A stretch of DNA of 64,000 bases from NCBI GenBank assembly GCA_965240325.2, contig OZ251233.1, forward strand, positions 1,922,001 to 1,986,000, written 5' to 3'. A program made the position numbers and the translations under genes. The notes under the pieces were generated by a model. That model was not told where the DNA came from. It saw nothing but the letters and a program-made list of their open reading frames with translations, and ran no database searches. Shown here one piece after another: positions 33,052-42,250 of the stretch; positions within the stretch are counted from its first letter, which is position 1, and every line of letters starts with the position of its first letter. Origin of the DNA: Rebecca billardiae RCC1528 (Eukaryota > Haptophyta).

Positions 33052-36000
33052 CCCCCCCCGCCGCGCGCGGAAATTCAGTATGGCTGCCGACGACGCGGCG
33101 AGGGCGCGGCGACGCGCGCGCGCGATCCCGGACGACTCGAATGAATTTCCAAACCGGCGCTGGGCAGGCCCCAGCCATCGCTCGTCGCGTTTTGGCCGTG
33201 TTGCAACTGGCCCGCGGAGCAGCCGACGAGCAACGTTGTCAGGTGAGCGCTCGTGCACGCGACTCAGATGTGCCCACTGCATGCACTGGCCAAGACTTGG
33301 GCGTGGATATGTGCGAGACGTACCAAGTGTCTCAGCCAGCCACCGTGTACCACGGACAGGCCTGGCTCAGGGCCCTGCCGAATTGATTTCAGCGTCGCGA
33401 TGAGCTGCGCGGTGATCGCTGCTCGGCTCTGGCAGCCAGTTGGTTCCACGTCCTCGTCAACGCCGGCTCATCTGCGTGGTGGAGAGCTTCTTAAGGGCAC
33501 GTTCGTGGTCAACGGATGCGCATGAGCCTGTAGGGCCCCTTCGTCCGTCTCGCCCCGCCGTTCAAGCGCTCTGGCCCTGTTCGCGCTCGTGCTTGCACTC
33601 GTCGGCAAAGGAGCCATTGCCAAGGTGATCGTGCACGTGTGCGCGCGCGCGATGCGGCGCACGAGGCTGACCCTCGCGATGATATTCTAGCTGCGGCCCT
33701 GCAATTAGGCCGAACTCTGAACTCACCGTCAATGCGTGCCGTCCATCGCGTGCTCCGCAGGTTCGCAATCACTCGCGGCAGCGGTGAATGCAGCACTCAA
33801 TCCGTGATTGCGGTAGCGTGGAGCATCTGCTCGTCTCGGCTGAGCTCCGCTCGGGACAGAGGGCGAACTCACGATGGACGAAGCTGGACACGTCCAGGTG
33901 AGCGTACGCAGGTAGCTACCGTTGCGTGCGACAGCCCCGACCAACCCGCTCCAGCCGCTGTCGGCCCGAGAAGAGCCCTGCCGCGGCGCAGACGATACGC
34001 GCTGCGGCGGGCGCTCTGCCTTGCTCAGCTTGCGACTCGCCTGGCTCCTGCCTCACATGGCGGTGGGCGCGCCCAATACGCGCAGCAGGCGGGTCGGCGC
34101 AGGTGGCCTGTCGCCTCTGGCATCGCCCAAGCTGGCAGCCCTGCCACCGCCCCATCAGCCCGCCTTCGGCGCTGGCCGTCGGCGGCGGGCCACACGCGCG
34201 GCAGTCGGCCACCGCTGGCCGCGCTCGCGCGAGCGCGCAGCAGGTGGCTCGTCAGCGTCGGCGGTCTGCCGCTGCAGCCCGCCTTCGAGCGGTCTGCCAC
34301 GCCACCGCAGCACTGCGCGCCGTCGACGCTGGCGGCCAGCTTCTGCCCAACAGAGCGCAGGTCGGCACGCCGCCGTTGATGGCACTGGGTCTGGAGTGGT
34401 CGTCGTCGACGCGGGCGACGGTGGGCGCGGTGGAGGCTACGGCGCGATTGGCGGCGCCGCTGCCGAGCGAGGCGGGCGGGCTCGCGCTGGCGGCAGACTG
34501 TGACCGTGACTGCCGGATGGCGCGGCGGGCTCGGCGGCCGAGTCGGCGGCGGCGCCGCACGGCGATGGCAGCGGCGCGGTCCGCGCCTGCGCGCGGCCGT
34601 CGTCATTCATATCCGCGCAGTCGCGCACCGTCAGCGGCCGCGGGCCGCGCCGTGCTCGGTGCCGCGCGCGTGATTCGTCGTGTCTCGTGAACGTCGTCAG
34701 TCTCAGCAGTCGGACGACGTGCCAGCACGCTGACACAGACTATACCTGACTCTGACGACCTGACGGCTGATTTATGCCGCTGCCCGGCCGCCGCCGGCTG
34801 GCCCGCGTGGCTCGGCCGGCATCGTGGCCCCGGCCGGCGGGCCGCGTCGCCAGCGCGCCGCCCGCGGCCGCGGCCGCCGGGCCGGCGCGGGGCCGGGAAC
34901 CGTGGGCAGTGCGTGTGGCTGCGCCAGCGGCAGCGGGTCGTCATCTGCGGTGCCAGTGCGCGACTTATTAGCGGATGCGCTCATCAGCAGTGACGACCTG
35001 GGCGAGTCTTGAGTCTGATGATCGACGACGAGTCTGGTCGGGTGCTGACGACTACTAATAATCCGCGGCGCGTCGACAGCTTCCCTCCGCGCCGAGCCGA
35101 GTGCCTGAGTGATTACCGCGGTGCCCGAGTCACTACTGAGCCGACGAGTCACACCTGGGTGCCGAAGTCGTAGGCGCGGCGAGCACGCAAGCATGAGATG
35201 CGTCTTGTCCACCGCCCGGCCTGCGTGCGCCATCGCCGTCTTTGCGCGGCCGACTCGAGCTGTCTGCTGCGCGGTCGCACGACCAGCATGGCCGCCTCGC
35301 TGCTAGAGCCAGACCGGTGCGGCACCACGGCAAGTGTGCTCGCACAACACTCGCAACGATCGAGTGCGGCGATGGGCGAGCTGCGCCTTGGGTATGGCTG
35401 CGACGTCGAAGAGAGTGCCGTGCCCCATCACAGCCCTCGTGCCGAGGTACACGCGCCCGTGAATATGCGCGCTCTCGGTCATCGGCATCTCCGCGCGCTC
35501 GAGACAGCGGATGCGCTGGCCGAGACCGGATGGACGTGTGCAGCCAGGGCTCCGTCAGCTGCAAGTTGTCAACTGCGCGCACGACACGCGGGTTGCGGGC
35601 GAGAATTGTCCATAAGTCGGTGATGCTCTTGCCATGGCAGATGCGCCGCATGCCGTCCAGCGCCTCGTCGCCGAGCCGAGGGGTCGCTGCGCGCGCCACG
35701 ACGGTCGAGCGACTGCCGCTGATCATCAGGTGTAGGCGCCCATGGCACGTGCGCGCGTCCACGCGGTGCAGCGAGTGCCCAAGGTGCGTCGAATGGCCCG
35801 ATCGAGGCGGGGTGCACTCCTCTGGAGGGTACGTCACTGCTCAGCCGCAGAGCCGCGGGCAGCTCGTTCGTCTCCACCCCGTCCCACCGTCAGGTACTCG
35901 CTCGACTTGATCGTCGACTCGTCGCTCTGCAGCAGCGCAGCTGTGTTGCGCACGCGTCTGGAACCAGCACGCATGGTCTTGGTGCCGGTTGGCGTCGATA

Positions 36001-36586
36001 TACCAGAGCCCACATCACGTGATATGCGCCGCACCAGTCGTTGCCCGCCAGGCCCTCATCCGGCTTCGCCATGGCCTGCGCGACGGTCGGTCGGATCGCG
36101 GCGAGCGGTTGGGCGGGGGTGGGGTCACTCGACGTTTGTGTCGTGCTTCGTGCAGTTTTTGCGCTGTAGGGCGCGCGGACCACGGCAATCGCATGGCAGC
36201 CCTGACCCCAGCAACAACCACTTATTCACCGAACCCCGCCAGATACCAGCTTCTCGCGCCGCGCGTGTCGCAAGCCGCACACCAGCCATTTCTCGAGCGG
36301 TCGGTGCACGCGTGGGCACATTGGCCGATCGACGAGCCGGTGGCGAGCCTCTACCGCGGGGTAGTAGTGGGGAACACAACCGCACACATGCACATCAACA
36401 GCGATCGATCGAACGCGCCGGCGCTGGTCGGCATCGCCGCCGTCTTCGCTCGCCCCAGGGTCGAGAAGCCCGTCGGGAGCGCACTTTCGCGCGACGCCGC
36501 CGTCCGAACGCGCCTCGCCGCGACCGTTCGGGCGACCGGAGGCCATTTCGGGCTAGACCATTTTCGGCGATTTTCCCGGATATTAC

Positions 36587-36639
36587 CTTACGACACTGGA
36601 AAATCGGATCCCTGCGCTGTGATATAATAGTTCCGGTCG
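36587..36639 (-). repeat. Inverted-repeat arm (right), partner at 33004-33051
   Basis: Read on the minus strand it contains GACCGGAACTA, TATATCACAGCGCAGG, GATCCG and TGTCGTAAG, matching the left arm. The arms enclose about 3.5 kb without a recognisable transposase. Confidence 0.6.
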
Positions 36640-36835
36640 ACGTCGTTGACGTTATCATCGGGCGGCGCCAGTGTCGTGAGAGGGATCTGGCAGGCCCGGC
36701 TGGCGCTGCTGATGCTCATCGGACCGCGATCCGCTAATACAGCTGACTGACTCTGACTCAGTCTGACGCCTGAGGCCCGTTCACGTTGCATGCCACGGCG
36801 CGATGACGTATAGTTTTTTTAAATAAAAAATATTG

Positions 36836-38143
36836 TCACTGGTGGTGCGCCGAGTTGAATTCATTTGGGTCCTTTGACCAGATGAGGTATGAGGTGTCGC
36901 CCAGCCTGCGCGGTGAGACCTTGTGCTTGACGAAGAACGCGATCGCGAGCGCCAGGCTGATCGCGCCTGCGGGTACCAGCCAGCGGGCGCGCCAGGGGAG
37001 AGGGTCGGTGGGCGCGGGCGCCAGGTGCACAGGGCCCACGGCTGGCCGCCGGTGCGGCGCGCGTGCGACGCGCGGCGCGTGCGCGCGCACCGACGATGAT
37101 ATATGCCCAGCCGAGGAACGGGTTCTTCCCGCCGATCCACGAGGTGGTGGTGAGCACGACGTACTTGTGCCCGCGGAACGTGTGCACCGGGTACAGGAAG
37201 CGCTGCGACTCGTTCGTCCACTTGTTCACCAGCTTGCCGCGGTCGTCCTCCTCCGCACCGTTGCCAATCTCCAGCTCATACTCGCCCGCGGGCAGCTCCT
37301 GGTCGATGCGGCGGTAGAGCTTGCGGAAGGTGGGCAGGCCGGCGGTGCGCATCCACACGATGAAGTCCTCGTCCTCCACGCATTCGCCCGAGCCCCGGCG
37401 GCAGTCCATCCCCGCGAACGGCGGGAAGTTTTTCCCCGTCTCCGCCGAGTTGTTGTACTTGTCGCGCACGTCGGACGGCCACGCGATCCCGCGCTTGCGC
37501 AGGGGCACGCGCCGGCCGTCGGGCTTGTACAGCTTGAACGTGTCGTTGAAGAGGGACCAGGCGATCAGCCCGCACGGGTTGATCGTGTTGCCCAGCGAGT
37601 CGTCGCCGTCCGGGTCGAACTTGGCGCGCGGCGCGCAGTCCGCCAGGGCGCTGTCGCTCGCTGCCAACCCCGTCTCGCCACGCAGCTGGCGGTCGGAGCG
37701 CGACTTGACGTATCGCCTGTGGTTCTGGTAGAAGTTTTCGAGCATGTAGTACATGTTGATGGGCGGCTCCATTTTCGTCGGGATCTGCCCGCCGCGAGAC
37801 CCACCGGGCGCAGCGCGCGATGAGCGCTGGGCAGCGCGCGCAGTCGGTGCGCGCGCGCGCGCACCTTGATCGAGATCCGGCAGGGGTTGAAGTCGACGCG
37901 GTCCTCGTCGCCCACCGCGCAATTCTTTTTGCAGCACGCCTCGTCGTACGCCACGCTCTTCACCTCGACGAGCTGGTTGGACGCATCGAGGCACACGAAG
38001 CCGATCGGGATGAAGACGACGCCGACGGCGGTGAAGGTGCTGATCACCCAGAGCGGCGTGAGGATGGGGCGCCACGCCTTGAGCGTCTGCTGCCGGAACG
38101 CGGTGTTCGGCGGCCTCCTCGAGGCCGACGAGCTGTTCTCCAT
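36836..38143 (-). CDS. CDC50/LEM3-family P4-ATPase (flippase) beta subunit
   Basis: Three exons (38143-37865, 37784-37091, 36966-36836) give 367 aa with the frame intact. CDC50/LEM3 proteins are the glycosylated beta subunits of P4-ATPase lipid flippases, needed for exit from the ER and for activity at Golgi, endosomal or plasma membranes. Seen here: a cytosolic FRQQTLKAWRPILTP lead-in to TM1 (about residues 28-52), a Cys-containing ectodomain with PPINMYYMLENFYQNHRRYV (the family signature, usually YY.L.NFYQNHRRYVKSR), NPCGLIAWSLFNDTF, GIAWPSDV, and the family ending FRGHKYVVLTTTSWIGGKNPFLGWAY before TM2. Length is typical. The start was set at MENSSSASRR, just upstream of the conserved RQQ motif; longer readings upstream are unsupported. 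It is divergent from the exportin-like gene with 216 bases between starts. Confidence 0.88.
36967..37090 (-). other. Intron 2 of the CDC50-like gene (124 nt)
   Basis: Phase 1, donor GTGCGCGCGCAC (a perfect palindrome), acceptor GGTACCCGCAG. It joins GWAYIIV to GAISLALAIAFFVKHKV and so completes the second membrane helix. Confidence 0.8.
37785..37864 (-). other. Intron 1 of the CDC50-like gene (80 nt)
   Basis: Phase 0, donor GTGCGCGCGCGCGCAC (itself a perfect palindrome), acceptor GGCGGGCAG. It joins ...RISIK to IPTKMEPPINMYY, which restores the family alignment. Confidence 0.8.
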
Positions 38144-38359
38144 CCCTACACCCCCGGCCTTGGGAAGGCAGCGGGCTGCTGCAAGATGGCCACCGCCCAC
38201 GGCCCTTGCTGCTCCGTGACGAACCGATGCCACCGGACGGGGTGAACAGCTCGATGAAAAAGAAATGCGCGAGTCTGCCCATAGAAACTCGGCGGCGGTG
38301 GGCGTTTGGTGGGCGGCCCCGCCAAAAACGGCCGTGCTGGCTCCCGCGCACGGAAGACG
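38144..38359. promoter_or_regulatory. Divergent promoter of the CDC50-like and exportin-like genes
   Basis: 216 bases between the start codons. A dyad around 38304-38329 carries TTTGG on the left and CCGCCAAAAA on the right. The latter read in reverse, TTTTTGGCGG, resembles an E2F site. No TATA box. Confidence 0.35.
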
Positions 38360-41300
38360 ATGGCCACCGTCGACGCGATCACGCGGTGCTGCGCGGTGCT
38401 GGCTGATCCGACGAGCTCGGCCGCGGACAAGTGCGCGGCGGAGGCGCTGCTCACGGCGTTTCGCACGCAGCCGCGCGCGTGGGCCGCGGCCGAGCAGCTG
38501 CTCAGCGCCAGCGCCGACGTGCACACGCGGCTGTTTGCCCTTCAGATCTGGCAGTCAGAGGTGTCGCGCGTGTGGAGCGCGCACGGCCGGCACGCGGCGG
38601 AGCGCGAGGAGCTGCGCGCGCTGCTCGTGCGCCACGTGCTCGCGCTCGCCGCGCTCGACGAGCCGCCGCGCGACGTCGCCATCGTGCGCGACAAGCTCAA
38701 CGCCACGCTAGTGCGCGCAGTCGGAGCCGAGTGGCCGCACTCGTGGGGTGCGTTCGTGCCCGAGCTGCTCGGCGGCGCGCCGGGCGGCGCGCTCGCGCGG
38801 AACGCGCTGAGGCTGTGCAGGCTGCTCGGCGAGGAGGTGCTCGACCCGGACAACGCCGCGCGCGCGCACTCGGCCAGCTCGGCGCGCCGCGTACGCGTGG
38901 TGTTGGCTGCGCACGCGCCGCCAGTGATCGCACTGGCGGGCGCGGCGCTCTCGGGCGGCGGCGGCGGCGCGGACGAGGCGAGCGCGGACGCGCTCAGCGT
39001 GCTCGAGGCCTTCGCGCCGTGGCTCCCCGCCGCGCTCGTCTGGGCCGCGCCCTCGGCCGTCCACGCGCGCGTGGTCGCGCTCGCGTGCGCGCACGGCAGT
39101 GGGCCGATCGTGCGCGCGCGCGCGCTCGGCGCGCTCTGCGGGATGGTGGCGGTTGAGCTGGGCGCGGAGGGCTCGGCGGAGCGCGATCACGCGGAGCAGC
39201 TCATCGCCGACGCGCTGGGCACCCTCGGCGAGCTCGTCGCCGCCGAGAGCGCGCGCGCGCGCGCCGGGCGCGCGCCGGATGCTTGGCCGAGCGCAGTGCC
39301 CCTGCCGCCGCCGCCGCCGCCGTGGGGCGCGCAGCAGCAGCACGCGCTGGTGCGGCTGTGCCGCTGCGCGTGGCGTGCGCACGCGGCGCGGCTCGTCCCG
39401 CCCGCCAGCGCGCCGCCGCGCGCCGCGCCGCGCTGGGAGCCCGCCCTCGCCCTCGTGCTGCGCGCGCCGCTCAGCTGCGCGGCGCGCGCGGACGCGGACG
39501 CGGATGAGGAGGAGGAGGGCTGGCGCGAGGCGGCGGAGCTGTGGGCGGCGGTGCTGGGGCACGTGCGCGAGCGCCCGCCGGCGTCGGGCTCGGCGTGCGC
39601 CGCCGCGCTCTCCGCCGCGCTGCCGCCCATCGGCGCCGTGCTCGGCCGCCGATTCCCGCGGCCGGCGGCGGTGCGCGTGTGGTGCAGCTCAGATGGCGAT
39701 CTCGAGATCGAGGCAGATACGGAGCGGCCGGACTGGGCGCGGCCGGACTGGGGCGCGGAGGAGGCGGAGGCGGCGCCCGAGGGCGCGGGCGCGGACGGCG
39801 CGGCGGACAGCGCGTGGCTCACCTGCGCCCGCGCCGCGCGCTCCCTCGGCGCGCTCGGCTGCGCGCGCGCCATCGCCGAGCACGCGGCTGCGCTCTGCGT
39901 CGGCGCCGCCTCCGCCTCGGCGTGGGGCGGCGCGTGCCGCGCGAGCTGGGCGGCGGCGGCGGCGATCGGCGGCGTGGCGGACGCGTCCGAGCGCGTGGCG
40001 CTCAGCGTCGGCGTGTGCCGCGCGCTCCTCTCGCGCGCCGCCTCCGCCGCAGCCGCCGAGCTCGGCGGCGACGACGCGGCCGCGGCCGCCGCGGCAGCCG
40101 CGTGCGAGCTCGCGCGCGCGCTCGCGGCCGAGCTTGCCGGCGGCGCGGACGAGGCCACGTTCGGCGCGCTCGCGGGGGCGCTGGGCTCGTGGGCGGCGCT
40201 GGACGGCTCGCGGCCGGCGGACGATGGTAGCGCGGCCGCCGCGGTGCAGGGCGCGGCCGCCGCCGCGCTCTGCGCGCTCAGCCGCGCCGCGCCCGCCGCG
40301 CGCGCGCACGCGCTCGGCAGCGAGCTCGCCGGAGCGCTCGCGCAGCCGCGCTCGGCGGCGGGGCTGGCCGCTGGCGCGTGCGCGCTGCCTGAGCGTGCGC
40401 TGCTGCGCGCGCACGCGGCGGCGGCGGGCGCGGCGCGCGCGCTGCTCGGCTCGGGCCACGCCGCGCAGGCCTGGGCGCTCGCCGCCGCCGCGCTCCGCCC
40501 CACCTCCCGCGCAGTCCTCGACCCGTCGTGCCGCGCGCCGGCTGCGCTGATCGCCGCGTCCGCAGCCAAGGCGTGCGCGCTTGCGCTGCGTTCGCACGCA
40601 ACGCTCGCGCGCGCGGCCGGTGGCTGGCTGTACGCGATGGGCGCGGCGGGCGCCGCGTCCGGCGCGGACGCGGCGGACGCGGCGGCCGCGCTGCACGCGC
40701 TCGTCCTCGCCGAGCTGTGCGGCTGGGCCGAGGCGATGCCGCCGATGGTGGCGGAGGCGCGCGCGGCCGGCGGCGCGCCCGCGCCACGCACGCGCGCGCT
40801 CGCGCGCTGCCGCGTCGCCGCGCTGAGCCTGATCCGAGCTGTGCTCGGCGCGGCCGAGCGCGGCGCGGAGAGCGGCGGCGGCGTGCAGCTCGGAGGGCCG
40901 GGCGCGCTCGACGCCGCGTGCGCGCGCGCGACCGCCGCCGCCCTGCGCGGCAGCGGCGCGCCCGCCGAGCGCAGCCTCGACAGCGCTGACCACGCGTGCG
41001 CGTGCACACTTGCATCGTTGGGTGTGCGCGGCGCGGCGCGCGGCGCGGACGGCGCCGGCGGCGCCGGCGGCGTGTGCGCGAGCGCGCTTGCGTTCGCGCT
41101 CCGCCCGCTCGCGCACCCGTACGAGGCGCGTGCCGACGACGCGCACGACGCCGCGCGCGCGGCGGCCGCCGCCGCCGACACCGACGCCGAAGGCGCGGCG
41201 GCGCCGTTTGCAGCAGCCGCCGCCGCGCTGTCCGACGATCACTTGCGCGCGGCGGCTGCGCTGCTGGCTGCGGCCGTGGCGGAGGCGGCGGCGCGCGGCG

Positions 41301-42025
41301 GCGCGGGCGGGGCGGAGCAGGCGGCGGGCATGCTCTTCGGCCCGGCGGACGGCGCGGCGGGAGGCGCGCCGCTCGGCGCCGCCGCCGCGCCGCCGCCCGC
41401 GCTGCCCCGCCCGCTCGGTGCGGCATGCGCACACGCGCTCTGCGCCGATTCGCTCCGGCCGGCGCGCGGCGCGGCCGCGGCGGCGGAGGGCGCGCGCGCC
41501 GCCGCGGCGCTGCTGCGTGCTGGCGTGCTGCCGCCGAGCTGGTGCCTGCAGCTCGGCGGCGGGTGGGCAGCTGACGGCGCGGGCGCGCCCGCCGAGCCGG
41601 TGCTGTGCGCGCGCGCGCTGCGCCGCCTCGCCCCGCTCGCGCGCGCCGCGCCGCCGGCTGCGCCCGGCGCAGGCGCCGCCGCCGGTCCAGACGGCGCGGG
41701 TGCGGCCGGCGCGGGCGGCGCCGAGCGCGAGGCGCTGGAAGGCCTGCTGCGCGCCGCGTGCGCGGCGCTCGCGGGCATGGGCGGGCTTGCGGGCGGGAGT
41801 GGGAGCGGCGGCGGCGGCGGCGGCGGGGAGCACGCCGTGGTGCTCGGCCTCGCGCGCGCGCTCAGCATTGAGCTCGGCTCGGGCGCGGCCGCGGACGGCG
41901 AGTGCGAAGCCGACGCGCTGCGCGCAGCGTCGCTGCTGCTCGGGGCGGCGCGCGCGGCGGGCGGCGCATTCGAAGACGTGCTCCGCGCGTTTGCGAGCGA
42001 GCATGCGCCCAAGCCGGCCGAGTGA
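38360..42025 (+). CDS. Exportin-1/CRM1-like importin-beta family protein
   Basis: 1221 residues. The first 300 residues follow the CRM1/exportin-1 pattern: an importin-beta N-terminal segment with the TRLFALQIWQSEV helix (57-69), KLNATLVRAVGAEWPHSWGA (112-131, compare the family KLNxILVQxLKxEWPxxW), ARNALRLCRLLGEEVLD, and LEAFAPWLPAALVW. Exportin-1 carries leucine-rich export-signal cargo out of the nucleus with Ran-GTP. The remaining 900 residues are extremely Ala-rich, helical and low in conserved features; I cannot identify the cargo-groove (HEAT 11-12) region or the CRM1 C-terminal domain. It may therefore be a diverged exportin rather than the housekeeping CRM1. The frame is uninterrupted. 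The ATG at 38360 has a good context and begins directly at the family start. Confidence 0.6.
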   Translation: MATVDAITRCCAVLADPTSSAADKCAAEALLTAFRTQPRAWAAAEQLLSASADVHTRLFALQIWQSEVSRVWSAHGRHAAEREELRALLVRHVLALAALDEPPRDVAIVRDKLNATLVRAVGAEWPHSWGAFVPELLGGAPGGALARNALRLCRLLGEEVLDPDNAARAHSASSARRVRVVLAAHAPPVIALAGAALSGGGGGADEASADALSVLEAFAPWLPAALVWAAPSAVHARVVALACAHGSGPIVRARALGALCGMVAVELGAEGSAERDHAEQLIADALGTLGELVAAESARARAGRAPDAWPSAVPLPPPPPPWGAQQQHALVRLCRCAWRAHAARLVPPASAPPRAAPRWEPALALVLRAPLSCAARADADADEEEEGWREAAELWAAVLGHVRERPPASGSACAAALSAALPPIGAVLGRRFPRPAAVRVWCSSDGDLEIEADTERPDWARPDWGAEEAEAAPEGAGADGAADSAWLTCARAARSLGALGCARAIAEHAAALCVGAASASAWGGACRASWAAAAAIGGVADASERVALSVGVCRALLSRAASAAAAELGGDDAAAAAAAAACELARALAAELAGGADEATFGALAGALGSWAALDGSRPADDGSAAAAVQGAAAAALCALSRAAPAARAHALGSELAGALAQPRSAAGLAAGACALPERALLRAHAAAAGAARALLGSGHAAQAWALAAAALRPTSRAVLDPSCRAPAALIAASAAKACALALRSHATLARAAGGWLYAMGAAGAASGADAADAAAALHALVLAELCGWAEAMPPMVAEARAAGGAPAPRTRALARCRVAALSLIRAVLGAAERGAESGGGVQLGGPGALDAACARATAAALRGSGAPAERSLDSADHACACTLASLGVRGAARGADGAGGAGGVCASALAFALRPLAHPYEARADDAHDAARAAAAAADTDAEGAAAPFAAAAAALSDDHLRAAAALLAAAVAEAAARGGAGGAEQAAGMLFGPADGAAGGAPLGAAAAPPPALPRPLGAACAHALCADSLRPARGAAAAAEGARAAAALLRAGVLPPSWCLQLGGGWAADGAGAPAEPVLCARALRRLAPLARAAPPAAPGAGAAAGPDGAGAAGAGGAEREALEGLLRAACAALAGMGGLAGGSGSGGGGGGGEHAVVLGLARALSIELGSGAAADGECEADALRAASLLLGAARAAGGAFEDVLRAFASEHAPKPAE

Positions 42026-42250
42026 TGAGTGGCGAGTCGTAGGAGACGAACCCGGGTCGTCGTAGCCGGCGGCGGGCTGCATGCCCGGTGACGTCGACTG
42101 TCACTGTCAATGCTGTCATCAGTCTCATGGAATTGTAGATCTGCTCTGCTCAGGACTGCAGTCCTTTCTCGCTCGTGACTGTTTCGCCCAACACGGGCAG
42201 CTCCATGGAGGCCCCGAGCGCAGCTGGCCAGCACATCCGCAGCTGAGCAC
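42026..42250. other. Short spacer between exportin-like and RCC1-like genes
   Basis: 225 bases, holding the 3' end of the upstream gene and the promoter of the downstream one. Composition falls towards balanced around 42090-42180. No motif stands out. Confidence 0.4.

Larger units (their letters stand above)
31082..36835. other. Long region with no recognisable gene
   Basis: 5.7 kb between the giant gene and the CDC50-like gene. ORFs of up to about 330 codons exist on both strands, but all have low-complexity Arg/Ala/Ser composition or no family signature. The region holds AT microsatellites (about 32670-32701 and 32753-32775), a tandem duplication, an inverted-repeat pair and otherwise unique sequence. 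I see no tRNA or snRNA with confidence. Confidence 0.5.

Noticed and set aside
33639-34606. Overlapping 190-250-codon ORFs on both strands
   Set aside because: Arg/Ala/Ser-rich in every frame, no conserved motif, and frames overlap each other; long ORFs are expected by chance at this GC content.
35834-36040. A possible SET-domain fragment on the minus strand (YIDANRHQ ... QHSC)
   Set aside because: The resemblance to the DATxxGNxxRFxNHSC motif is short, the spacing and the following GEELTYDY part are missing, and stops interrupt the surrounding frame.
35133-36737. Several ORFs of 140-330 codons on both strands
   Set aside because: None shows a family signature, they overlap in several frames, and they lie within a region that also contains repeat arms.
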